A DNA stretch of 35,789 nucleotides, taken from contig JAEWEK010000381.1 in assembly GCA_023389425.1 (NCBI GenBank), positions 1 to 35,789 on the forward strand, in the 5' to 3' direction. Each line of letters starts with the position of its first letter. Positions within the stretch are counted from its first letter, which is position 1. Positions 7,120 through 15,080 of the stretch are shown here, piece after piece. A program made the position numbers and the translations under genes. The DNA is from Pseudomonadota bacterium (GTDB lineage: Bacteria; Pseudomonadota; Gammaproteobacteria; Burkholderiales; Burkholderiaceae_D). The notes under the pieces are model-generated. The model did not search any database. It saw nothing but the letters and a program-made list of their open reading frames with translations, and had not been told where the DNA came from.

Positions 7120-10100
7120 ATGCACATCGCCGCCGCCGCTGGCTCCCTTTTCGTCCCTTTCGACGCCCTCCAGGCTGAAATCAAGCGCGAGCAGAGCCCG
7201 CTGCGCGCCGCCATCACCGCCGCCTACCGCCGCGACGAAACCGAAGCCGTCGAATGGCTGCTGGCACAGGGCGCGCGCGCCAGCGGCGATGCCTACATGC
7301 TGGCACACCGCCTGGTGTCGAGCGTGCGTACCAAACGCACCCGTGCCTCCGGCGTGGATGCGCTGATGCACGAGTTCTCGCTGTCGTCGGAAGAAGGCGT
7401 GGCGCTGATGTGCCTGGCGGAAGCGCTGCTGCGCATTCCGGACACCGCCACCGCCGACCGCCTGATCGCCGACAAGATCAGCAAGGGCGACTGGAAGCGC
7501 CACCTCGGCGAATCGCCTTCGCTGTTCGTCAACGCCGCCACCTGGGGCTTGCTGATCACCGGCAAGCTGGTGTCGTCCAGCAGCGAAGGCGGCCTTGGTT
7601 CCGCGCTGACGCGCCTGATCGCCAAGGGCGGCGAACCGCTGATCCGCAAGGGCGTCGACGTCGCCATGCGCATGCTCGGCAACCAGTTCGTCACCGGCCA
7701 GACCATCGACGAAGCGCTCAAGAACAGCATCGACAACGAAGCGCGCGGCTACCGCTACTCCTACGACATGCTGGGCGAAGCCGCCCTGACCGAAGCCGAC
7801 GCCAGCAATTACTACGCCGCCTACGAAACCGCGATCCACGCGATCGGCAAGGCCTCGAACGGCCGCGGCATCAAGGACGGCCCCGGCATCTCGGTCAAGC
7901 TGTCGGCCCTGCACCCGCGCTACAGCCGTGCCCAGCACGCCCGCGTGATGGGCGAACTGCTGCCGCGCCTGCGCAGCCTGCTGCTGCTGGCCAAGCGATA
8001 CAACATCGGCCTGAACATCGACGCCGAGGAAGCCGACCGCCTCGAGATTTCGCTGGACATGATGGAAGTGCTGGCATTCGACCCCGAACTCGCCGGTTTC
8101 GACGGCATCGGCTTCGTCATCCAGGCGTATTCCAAGCGCTGCCCCTTCGCGATCGACTACATGGTCGACCTGGCAAAACGCAGCGGCCGCAAGTTCATGG
8201 TGCGCCTCGTCAAGGGCGCCTACTGGGACGCCGAGATCAAGCGCGCCCAGGTCGACGGCCTACCGGGCTATCCGGTGTACACCCGCAAGGTCTACACCGA
8301 CGTTTCCTACCTGACCTGCGCGCGCAAGCTGCTCGGCGCCACGGACGTCATCTACCCGCAGTTCGCCACCCACAACGCGCACACCCTGAGCGTGATCTAC
8401 ACCTGGGCGCGCGAAGAGGGCATCACCGACTACGAATTCCAGTGCCTGCACGGCATGGGCGAAACCTTGTACGACCAGGTGGTCGGCAAGGACAATCTCG
8501 ACCGTCCCTGCCGCATCTACGCGCCGGTCGGCTCGCACGAGACGCTGCTGGCCTACCTGGTGCGCCGCCTGCTGGAAAACGGCGCCAACAGCTCGTTCGT
8601 GAACCAGATCGTCGACGAAAGCGTGCCGATCGACAGCCTGCTCGCCGATCCGTTCGAGACCGCCCGCGCGCATGGCTGCCAGCCGCATCCGGCGATCCCG
8701 CTGCCGGCCAAGCTGTACGGCGACACGCGCCGGAACTCTGCCGGCACCGACTTGTCCAACGAAGACACCCTGCGCCTGCTGGCGCTGGAACTTTGCAAAC
8801 AGCGCCATTACGACGCCGCACCGCTGGCCGCGGTCGACGTCCAGCCATCCGCGCCGGCAAATGTCGTCAATCCGGCCCAGCACGCCGACGTCGTCGGCCA
8901 GATTCGTGAAGCGTCGCCGGCTGATGTGCAGGGCGCGCTTGCCGCCGCCGCCGCATTTGCCGGCGAATGGCAAGCCACGCCTGCTGAAAACCGCGCACAG
9001 CTGCTGGAGCGCACCGCCGAACTGTTCGAGCGCGACCATGCCGAACTGATGGCGCTGGCCGTGCGTGAAGCCGGCAAGTCGCTGCCGAACGCCATCGCCG
9101 AACTGCGCGAGGCGGTCGACTTCCTGCGCTACTACGCGCAGCAGCTTCGGCTCGAGCAGCCGGCGAAGGGCGGCGTGCAAGCGCTGGGCCCGGTTACCTG
9201 CATCAGCCCATGGAACTTCCCGCTGGCCATTTTCACCGGCCAGGTCGCGGCAGCCCTGGCGGCGGGCAATGTAGTGCTGGCAAAACCGGCCGAGCAAACC
9301 CCGCTGATCGCGCACCGCGCCGTCGAATTGTTCCTCGAAGCCGGTTTCCCGCGCGCCGCGGTGCAGCTGTTGCCGGGCCGCGGCGAAGTGGTTGGTGCCG
9401 CGCTCACGGCCGATCCGCGCATCAAGGGCGTGATCTTTACCGGCTCGACCGAAGTGGCCCAGCTCATCAACCGTACGCTGGCCGAACGCGGCATCAAGGA
9501 AGGCTGCGATATCGCACTGATCGCGGAAACCGGCGGCCAGAACGCGCTGATCGTCGATTCGTCGGCCTTGCCGGAACAGGTCGTCAACGACGTGCTGAGC
9601 TCGGCATTCGACAGCGCCGGCCAGCGCTGCTCGGCGCTGCGCGTGCTCTTCCTGCAGGAAGAAATCGCGGACAAGACCATCCGCATGCTCAAGGGCGCGA
9701 TGTCCGAACTGCGTGTGGGCAGCCCGGACCGCCTGGCGACCGACATCGGCCCGGTGATCGACGCCGAAGCCCGGCAAAACCTGCTGGGCCACATCGAACG
9801 CGTCAAAGGGGCGGCCAAGGACTATTTCGCGCTCGAGCTGCCGGGGCCGGTGGCGGCGCAGGGCACCTTCGTCCCGCCGACCATGCTGGAAATCGACTCG
9901 CTGGACCAGCTCAAGCGCGAAGTGTTCGGCCCGGTGCTGCACATCGTCCGCTACCAGCGCGCCGACCTCGGCAAGGTGGTCGACCAGATCAACGCCACCG
10001 GCTACGGCCTGACGCTGGGCGTCCATTCGCGCATCGATGAAACCATCGATTTCATCACCGCGCGCGCCCACATCGGCAATATCTACGTGAACCGCAATAT

Positions 10101-10779
10101 CGTCGGCGCCGTGGTTGGCGTGCAGCCCTTCGGCGGCGAAGGCAAGTCGGGCACGGGTCCGAAGGCCGGCGGCCCCTTGTACCTCAAACGCCTGCAGCAA
10201 GATGCGGCGCCGCTGATGCAGCACGAGCGTCAGGCGGACCCGGGCGTAGCCGCGCTGATCGCCTGGGCGCGTTCAAACGGACACACCCAGGCAGCCGCGC
10301 AGGCGGAGAATTATGCCCATGAGGCCCTGGCCGGCGTCACGATCGACCTGCCCGGTCCGACGGGCGAACGCAATCGTTTGGCCTTCAGCCCGCGCGGCAA
10401 TATTTTGTGCGTGGCAGCGACCGCCGAAGGAATGCTGAACCAGCTGGCAGCCGCGCTGGCAGCCGGCAACCGTGCGCTGGTGCCGCTGGCCAGCCGCATG
10501 CTGATCGCAGGCGAGCTGCCGGCGCAGGCGCGCGATCGCGTACGTTTCCTGGGGGATGAGGAAGTGGCCGGTGCAGATTTCCAGGCCGCACTGCTGGAAA
10601 AAGGCATCAATCCGGCAATCCGCACGGAACTTGCGGCCCGGCCGGGGGCCATCGTCGCGCTCATCGATACCGATGCGCAAAACGCAATCCCGGTCTGGCG
10701 CCTGGTCGCGGAACGGGCATTGTGCGTGAATACGACGGCAGCTGGCGGTAACGCAAGCCTGATGACTTTGGGTCTGTAA
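7120..10779 (+). CDS. putA: Bifunctional proline dehydrogenase / L-glutamate-gamma-semialdehyde dehydrogenase
   Basis: PutA oxidises proline to glutamate in two steps, using FAD and then NAD+, and associates with the membrane. The 1219-residue product has the PRODH barrel (KFMVRLVKGAYWDAEIKRAQ, FQCLHGMGETLYDQV, RRLLENGANSSFVNQIVDE). An aldehyde dehydrogenase domain follows, with E803 in IAETGGQN and the catalytic C837 in GQRCSAL. A C-terminal domain continues past residue 1050, making it the long type-B form. The N-terminus lacks the ribbon-helix-helix DNA-binding domain of the 1320-residue E. coli protein, so it cannot autorepress. Control by the divergent Lrp-type gene is inferred. The start is set by GAAGAGA upstream. 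Confidence 0.96.
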   Translation: MHIAAAAGSLFVPFDALQAEIKREQSPLRAAITAAYRRDETEAVEWLLAQGARASGDAYMLAHRLVSSVRTKRTRASGVDALMHEFSLSSEEGVALMCLAEALLRIPDTATADRLIADKISKGDWKRHLGESPSLFVNAATWGLLITGKLVSSSSEGGLGSALTRLIAKGGEPLIRKGVDVAMRMLGNQFVTGQTIDEALKNSIDNEARGYRYSYDMLGEAALTEADASNYYAAYETAIHAIGKASNGRGIKDGPGISVKLSALHPRYSRAQHARVMGELLPRLRSLLLLAKRYNIGLNIDAEEADRLEISLDMMEVLAFDPELAGFDGIGFVIQAYSKRCPFAIDYMVDLAKRSGRKFMVRLVKGAYWDAEIKRAQVDGLPGYPVYTRKVYTDVSYLTCARKLLGATDVIYPQFATHNAHTLSVIYTWAREEGITDYEFQCLHGMGETLYDQVVGKDNLDRPCRIYAPVGSHETLLAYLVRRLLENGANSSFVNQIVDESVPIDSLLADPFETARAHGCQPHPAIPLPAKLYGDTRRNSAGTDLSNEDTLRLLALELCKQRHYDAAPLAAVDVQPSAPANVVNPAQHADVVGQIREASPADVQGALAAAAAFAGEWQATPAENRAQLLERTAELFERDHAELMALAVREAGKSLPNAIAELREAVDFLRYYAQQLRLEQPAKGGVQALGPVTCISPWNFPLAIFTGQVAAALAAGNVVLAKPAEQTPLIAHRAVELFLEAGFPRAAVQLLPGRGEVVGAALTADPRIKGVIFTGSTEVAQLINRTLAERGIKEGCDIALIAETGGQNALIVDSSALPEQVVNDVLSSAFDSAGQRCSALRVLFLQEEIADKTIRMLKGAMSELRVGSPDRLATDIGPVIDAEARQNLLGHIERVKGAAKDYFALELPGPVAAQGTFVPPTMLEIDSLDQLKREVFGPVLHIVRYQRADLGKVVDQINATGYGLTLGVHSRIDETIDFITARAHIGNIYVNRNIVGAVVGVQPFGGEGKSGTGPKAGGPLYLKRLQQDAAPLMQHERQADPGVAALIAWARSNGHTQAAAQAENYAHEALAGVTIDLPGPTGERNRLAFSPRGNILCVAATAEGMLNQLAAALAAGNRALVPLASRMLIAGELPAQARDRVRFLGDEEVAGADFQAALLEKGINPAIRTELAARPGAIVALIDTDAQNAIPVWRLVAERALCVNTTAAGGNASLMTLGL

Positions 10780-10817
10780 TGATGGCGTAGTTTTATTATT
10801 AAAACTTGGAGGAAGAC

Positions 10818-11933
10818 ATGCTAGTTGGCGTTCCGAAGGAAATTAAGAACAATGAATATCGTGTCGGCCTCACGCCGCCATCCGTCCACGAGCTGGTAAG
10901 CCATGGCCACAAGGTCATGGTCCAGCAGAACGCCGGCGCCGAAATCGGTCTTGCCGATGACCAGTACATTGCCGCCGGCGCCACGATCGTCGCGGCCGCG
11001 AAGGAAATCTTCGACAAGGCCGAGATGATCGTGAAGGTGAAGGAACCGCAGCCGACCGAATGTGCGATGCTGCGGCCCGGCCAGATCCTCTACACCTATC
11101 TTCACCTGGCGCCCGATCCGGAACAGACTGCCGCGCTGGTGAAATCGGGCGCCATCTGCATCGCCTACGAAACCATCACCGGCCCGGGCGGCGGCTTGCC
11201 CCTGCTCGCCCCGATGAGCGAAGTCGCCGGCCGCATGTCGATCCAGGCCGGCGCCGCGCACCTGGAGAAGTCGAAAGGCGGCATGGGCTTGCTGCTGGGC
11301 GGCGTGCCGGGCGTGGCTGCCGGGCATGTCGTCATCATTGGCGCCGGCGTGGTCGGCACCAATGCACTGCAAATGGCGGTGGGCACCGGCGCCCGTGTCA
11401 CCGTGCTGGATAAGAATATCGATCGCCTGCGCCAGCTCGACCTCATCTTCGGCAATCGTATTTCGACGATGTATTCCAATGCGCACGCCATCGAAGAAGC
11501 TGTGTTGTCGGCCGACCTGGTGATCGGCGGCGTGCTGGTCCCCGGCGCGGCAGCGCCGAAACTGGTCACCCGCAGCATGATTTCGCGGATGAAGAAGGGC
11601 GCGGTCGTCGTCGACGTGGCGATCGACCAGGGCGGCTGCTTCGAAACCTCACATCCGACCACCCATGCCGAGCCGACCTTCGTCGTCGACGGCGTCATCC
11701 ATTATTGCGTGGCCAATATGCCGGGTGCGGTTGCCCGTACCTCGACCTTCGCGCTGAACAACGCAACCATTGGCCACGCCGTCGCGCTGGCTGACAAAGG
11801 CTGGCAGAAAGCCCTGAAGGATGATCCCAACCTGCGCAATGGCCTGAACGTTTGCCAGGGCAAGATCACGTACGCAGCCGTGGCCAAGGATCTGGGCTAC
11901 GACTACGTTCCGGCGGAATCGATGCTCGGATAA
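10818..11933 (+). CDS. ald: Alanine dehydrogenase
   Basis: Ald reversibly deaminates L-alanine to pyruvate with NAD+. The 371-residue length is exactly that of the family. MLVGVPKEIKNNEYRVGLTP is the signature N-terminus with the substrate-binding Arg and Lys. The Rossmann segment VVIIGAGVVGTNALQMAVG binds NAD, and ATIGHAVALADKGW lies near the C-terminus. A strong GGAGG (10808-10812) precedes the ATG at 10818. It starts 38 bp after putA, so both may belong to one amino-acid catabolic transcript. Its 3' end overlaps the convergent nucleosidase gene by 31 bp. Confidence 0.96.
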   Translation: MLVGVPKEIKNNEYRVGLTPPSVHELVSHGHKVMVQQNAGAEIGLADDQYIAAGATIVAAAKEIFDKAEMIVKVKEPQPTECAMLRPGQILYTYLHLAPDPEQTAALVKSGAICIAYETITGPGGGLPLLAPMSEVAGRMSIQAGAAHLEKSKGGMGLLLGGVPGVAAGHVVIIGAGVVGTNALQMAVGTGARVTVLDKNIDRLRQLDLIFGNRISTMYSNAHAIEEAVLSADLVIGGVLVPGAAAPKLVTRSMISRMKKGAVVVDVAIDQGGCFETSHPTTHAEPTFVVDGVIHYCVANMPGAVARTSTFALNNATIGHAVALADKGWQKALKDDPNLRNGLNVCQGKITYAAVAKDLGYDYVPAESMLG

Positions 11934-12691
11934 TCCCCGGCGACTTGCTCGCAAAAGCGCCGGACGATATGGAAGGCGTACTGCGCGGCCACCGACTTCA
12001 CGAAACGCATGAAGTCGATGGCCGCGTTTTCATTGGCGTTGTCGGAAATCGCCCGGATGACCGCGAACGGCACCTCGAGTTCGTAACAGGCCTGGGCCAC
12101 GGCAGCGCCTTCCATTTCCACCGCCAGCAGGCCCGGCAACTCGCTGTTGAGCTTGTTCAGGTGTTCCTTGTCCTTCATGAACAAATCGCCGCTGGCAACC
12201 AATCCACGATGAACCCGCGGCATGGACAGTCGGAAGGCATCACGCTCCGTCTGGCCGATTGCTTCTTGCAAGTGATTGTCCAGAAACCATTGCGCGGCTT
12301 CTTGCAAGCAGTGGCCAAGACGATGGTCAGCCATGAAATGCGTCTGTCCTGTCAGCGGCACCTCGAAGCGCGGGAACAAGGGACTGGCATCCATGTCGTG
12401 CTGAACCAGCGATTCCGCGATCACGATGTCGCCCACATTGATGCTTTTTTCACCAGCGCCAGCAACACCGGTAAAGAGAATGTGGGTAACTCCGAATTTT
12501 TCCACAAGGGTGGTGGCTGTCATGGCAGCAGCAACCTTGCCTATACGCGATAAAACGCACACAGCGTCGATTTTCCAGAGCTGTCCGACCCAGTACTCGC
12601 GTTTGGCATGGACGAGCCTGGAAGGCCCCTGCATGGCTTCCACGAGACCCTGCTGTTCTTCAGCCAGCGCGCTGATGATTCCGAGACGCAT
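11903..12691 (-). CDS. mtnN: 5'-methylthioadenosine/S-adenosylhomocysteine nucleosidase
   Basis: MTAN cleaves adenine from methylthioadenosine and S-adenosylhomocysteine in methyl recycling. The 262-residue protein has the family start MRLGIISALAEEQQGL with the catalytic Glu in the AEE segment. GKVAAAMTATTLVEKF, FTGVAGAGEKSINVGDIVIAE and the substrate loop VEMEGAAVAQAC follow, as does the catalytic Asp in VIRAISDNAN. It is about 30 residues longer than E. coli MtnN, mostly in the middle (HFMADHRLGHCLQEAAQ). No Shine-Dalgarno is visible; an A-run directly precedes the ATG. The leftward promoter at 12781-12808 in the large palindrome would drive it. Codons are less GC-rich than in its left neighbours. 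Confidence 0.92.
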   Translation of the reverse strand: MRLGIISALAEEQQGLVEAMQGPSRLVHAKREYWVGQLWKIDAVCVLSRIGKVAAAMTATTLVEKFGVTHILFTGVAGAGEKSINVGDIVIAESLVQHDMDASPLFPRFEVPLTGQTHFMADHRLGHCLQEAAQWFLDNHLQEAIGQTERDAFRLSMPRVHRGLVASGDLFMKDKEHLNKLNSELPGLLAVEMEGAAVAQACYELEVPFAVIRAISDNANENAAIDFMRFVKSVAAQYAFHIVRRFCEQVAGDYPSIDSAGT

Positions 12692-12780
12692 TTTTTTTGA
12701 TGGCGATGGCCGCTATGAGGATGGAAAACCGTGCACCGCGAAACCGGGCACGGAGTTCTCCATATATAAGTTAAAAGATG

Positions 12781-12808
12781 AGTATACGAAGATGGTAGTG
12801 ATAGTAAA
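12781..12808 (-). promoter_or_regulatory. Leftward promoter in the palindrome (toward mtnN)
   Basis: On the minus strand, -35 TTTACT (12803-12808), a 16-bp spacer and -10 TATACT (12781-12786) point to the nucleosidase gene, with a leader of about 83 nt. It is the mirror image of the rightward promoter. Confidence 0.55.
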
Positions 12809-12908
12809 CGCGGCCTGCGCTGTGGACAAGTTCGGTTTTCTCCACAACATCAGTGGTTTACAGTCGCGCAAACTGGCTGGACAAGGCATGTTCCTGGCTT
12901 GCACGTAA
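12792..12908 (+). other. Possible short ORF shared by both palindrome arms
   Basis: An ATG at 12792 opens a 38-codon frame ending TAA 12906-12908. The mirror frame on the minus strand (TTG at 13229, TGA at 13119-13121) gives a related peptide. Both contain IVN, VDKF, F, HN and GL at equal spacing. No ribosome binding site is seen and the changes are not clearly synonymous, so conservation at the DNA level is the simpler reading. Noted so that a peptide is not overlooked. Confidence 0.15.
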
Positions 12909-13033
12909 ACTGGACAAAAAAATAGGTTTCGTCAAAAACCTTGCTTCTGCACATCTAATCCTGTGGATATGCAGGTGGTTTTCCACAATCAGCCACATGA
13001 ATCCGCAAAAAACACCTCGTCCGGCACCTCGTC

Positions 13034-13260
13034 TGTGAACAACTCATTGAATATCCACAGCATGAGTTGTGAAGAAACCTGCTTTCAAGAAATCGATCAT
13101 TTTTTGTTCAGTTTACGTTCAACGGCCATGCACGCGTTGTTCCACCAGTTCCAAATCGCGTAAACCCTTGACGTTGTGAACAAAATCGAACTTATCAACA
13201 GATTGGTGCACGTTTACTATCACTATCAACTTCGTATACACATCTTTTAACTTATATATG
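13034..13260 (-). repeat. Right arm of the large imperfect palindrome
   Basis: This is the mirror partner of 12761-12987. Its outer end CTTATATATG (13251-13260) lies 70 bp before the GMC oxidoreductase start. Weak similarity continues beyond the outer end to about 13273. No transposase, target-site duplication or terminal GG/CC signature accompanies the repeat, which argues against a simple miniature transposon. Confidence 0.85.
13213..13240 (+). promoter_or_regulatory. Rightward promoter in the palindrome (toward GMC gene)
   Basis: -35 TTTACT (13213-13218), a 16-bp spacer and -10 TATACA (13235-13240) face the oxidoreductase gene with a leader of about 84 nt, nearly the same length as on the left side. 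Confidence 0.55.
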
Positions 13261-13330
13261 GAAAACTCTGTTCTGCTATCCTTGCCGAGCAGGAATCTTC
13301 TGAAGCGCAGTGCCTGAAAGGACGAGCAGC

Positions 13331-14959
13331 GTGGAATCAGCAGGTGAATACGACTACATCATCATCGGTGCTGGCACTGCTGGCTGTGTTCTTGCAAACC
13401 GTCTCAGTAGCAATCCCAGGCTCGACATCCTGCTGATCGAAGCTGGTGGCAGAGACGACTACCTCTGGATTCACATCCCTGTCGGCTACCTTTATTGCAT
13501 CGGCAACCCGCGTACCGATTGGCTGTTCAACACCGAAGCGGATCCCGGGCTTGCAGGCCGGTCCCTGATCTACCCGCGGGGTAAGGTCCTTGGTGGCAGT
13601 TCATCCATCAATGGCATGATCTATATGCGAGGCCAGAAACCAGACTACGATCGCTGGGCGCAACTGACCGGCGATGATTCCTGGCGATGGGACCATGTAC
13701 TGCCGCTCTTCAGGAAGAGTGAAGACCACCACGGCGGGTCGAATGACATGCACGGCGCTGGTGGCGAATGGCGTGTCGAAAAACAAAGACTGTCGTGGTC
13801 CATCCTGGATGCCTTCCGTGACGCAGCAGAGCAAGCAGGCATCCCCAAGATCGACGATTTCAATACCGGCGACAACGCTGGCTGTGCTTATTTCGAAGTC
13901 AACCAGCGACGCGGTATCAGGCTGAATACCGCCAAGGCTTTCCTCAAACCCGCCGGCAAACGTCCCAACCTGACGATCATGACCGGTTGCCACGTCGAGC
14001 GCCTGTTGATCGAAACAAGCGAGCAGGGCATGCGCTGCCAGGGTGTGCAATTTACTGGTGACGGCAGGATGTTCACGGCGACCGCACACCGCGAAACCCT
14101 GTTATGCGCAGGTGCTGTCGGCTCGCCCCAGATTCTCCAGCTATCGGGCATTGGTCGCGCGAACCACCTGCACGAGCATGGCGTCGAACCGCTCGTGGAT
14201 TCACCGGGTGTCGGTGAAAACCTGCAGGATCATCTCCAGCTGCGCATGGTGTTCAAGGTAAGCGGCGCCAGAACCTTGAACACGATGGCTGCAAATTGGT
14301 TAGGCAAGATGCGCATCGGCCTGCAATATGCGATGTTCCAGAGCGGACCGATGTCGATGGCGCCATCCCAGCTTGGCGCCTTTGCGTACTCGGACTCGAG
14401 CCAGCCTTCACCGAACCTGGAATACCACGTGCAGCCGCTGTCGCTGGAAAAATTCGGAGATCCTCTTCACAGCTTTCCTGCATTCACCGCCAGCGTCTGC
14501 AATCTGCGGCCAAGCTCGCGTGGACACGTTCGCATCGCTTCCAACGACAGCTACGCTGCACCGAAGATCACACCGAATTACCTGAGTACCGCCGAAGACC
14601 GGAAAGTTGCGGCACTGTCGCTGCAACTGACACGCAAGATCGCCGCCGCTCCCGCACTGGCCAGATACAAGCCGGAAGAAATCAAACCCGGCCTTCATCA
14701 CCAGACCGATGAGGAACTGGCCAGCGCGGCAAGCCTGATCGGCACCACGATTTTCCATCCCGTCGGCACCTGCAAAATGGGTAGCGAGGAAGATCCAATG
14801 GCCGTGGTCGACGGCCAGTTGCGGGTAAAAGGCGTACACGGTCTGCGCGTGGTGGATGCCTCCATCATGCCCTTCATCACCTCCGGCAACACCAATTCGC
14901 CAACCCTGATGATTGCCGAAAAAACGGCTGAACAGATCCTGACCGGTCTTCCACGATGA
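13331..14959 (+). CDS. GMC-family FAD-dependent alcohol/choline-type dehydrogenase
   Basis: The 542-residue enzyme belongs to the glucose-methanol-choline oxidoreductases. The FAD-binding GAGTAGC (GxGxxG at residues 13-18) is followed by LIEAGG and the family signatures PRGKVLGGSSSINGMIYMRG and GAVGSPQILQLSGIG. C-terminal catalytic motifs are HPVGTCKMG (His) and GNTNSPTLMIAEK (Asn). No signal peptide is seen, so it is cytoplasmic. The substrate is probably an alcohol or polyol; BetA-like choline use is possible but not shown. The GTG at 13331 has an AAAGGA about 8 bp upstream; the GTG at 13310 would add seven residues. Codon use is less GC-rich than in putA or atp genes, hinting at different history. 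Confidence 0.92.
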   Translation: MESAGEYDYIIIGAGTAGCVLANRLSSNPRLDILLIEAGGRDDYLWIHIPVGYLYCIGNPRTDWLFNTEADPGLAGRSLIYPRGKVLGGSSSINGMIYMRGQKPDYDRWAQLTGDDSWRWDHVLPLFRKSEDHHGGSNDMHGAGGEWRVEKQRLSWSILDAFRDAAEQAGIPKIDDFNTGDNAGCAYFEVNQRRGIRLNTAKAFLKPAGKRPNLTIMTGCHVERLLIETSEQGMRCQGVQFTGDGRMFTATAHRETLLCAGAVGSPQILQLSGIGRANHLHEHGVEPLVDSPGVGENLQDHLQLRMVFKVSGARTLNTMAANWLGKMRIGLQYAMFQSGPMSMAPSQLGAFAYSDSSQPSPNLEYHVQPLSLEKFGDPLHSFPAFTASVCNLRPSSRGHVRIASNDSYAAPKITPNYLSTAEDRKVAALSLQLTRKIAAAPALARYKPEEIKPGLHHQTDEELASAASLIGTTIFHPVGTCKMGSEEDPMAVVDGQLRVKGVHGLRVVDASIMPFITSGNTNSPTLMIAEKTAEQILTGLPR

Positions 14960-15020
14960 GTCCTGGGTAAATTCGCACACCCGGTCTGCGCCGGAGCAGA
15001 AGCACGCGCACGTCGCTTTA

Positions 15021-15049
15021 TTGTGACCCCCTGTCGTTGTGTGTATTAT
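15021..15049 (+). promoter_or_regulatory. Sigma70-type promoter of the liv-type operon
   Basis: -35 TTGTGA (15021-15026) and -10 TATTAT (15044-15049) are 17 bp apart. The expected start near 15056 gives a 25-nt leader with GGGAG before the livG ATG. The transporter can thus be expressed apart from the upstream GMC gene. Confidence 0.65.
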
Positions 15050-15080
15050 TTCTTCAACAAGAAAACGCACGGGAGACACG

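Larger units (their letters stand above)
12761..12987 (+). repeat. Left arm of the large imperfect palindrome
   Basis: Compared by eye with the reverse complement of 13034-13260. The outer 60 bases match at 50 positions (the outer 50 at 47), the next 60 at 40. Further conserved blocks inward are ACGTAAACTG-ACAAAAA (12903-12920) and CTGTGGATAT (12961-12970). Weaker similarity continues outward to about 12748. Conserved words include CATATATAAGTTAAAAGATG and ATAGTAAACG. Confidence 0.85.
12692..13330. other. Gene-free palindromic region with DnaA-box-like sites; candidate origin or DnaA-binding locus
   Basis: This 639-bp gap between divergent genes is visibly AT-richer than its surroundings. 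It is organised as one large imperfect palindrome whose positions x and 26021-x correspond without net gaps. DnaA-box-like 9-mers (consensus TTWTNCACA) sit at mirrored places. Left: TGTGGACAA 12821-12829, TTCTCCACA 12838-12846, TGTGGATAT 12962-12970, TTTTCCACA 12979-12987. Right: TGTGAACAA 13034-13042, ATATCCACA 13051-13059, TGTGAACAA 13175-13183, TTATCAACA 13192-13200. Only TTTTCCACA fits the consensus fully. An IHF-type match (WATCAANNNNTTR) is at 13193-13205, and GATCATTTTTTGT at 13095-13107 resembles an origin 13-mer. Replication function is inference; dnaA is not in the window. Confidence 0.5.

Noticed and set aside
8260..10224. 654-codon open frame on the minus strand inside putA
   Set aside because: It lies antisense to a clear PutA and has His/Arg/Gly/Gln-rich content typical of the reverse frame of GC-rich genes. 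The same applies to minus-strand frames at 1570-3477, 16898-18724, 21241-23193, 28664-30112 and 31165-32517.
12692..13330. Insertion sequence or miniature transposon bounded by long terminal repeats
   Set aside because: No transposase frame and no target-site duplication are seen, similarity continues through the arms to near the centre, and the outermost conserved parts look like working promoters of both flanking genes.
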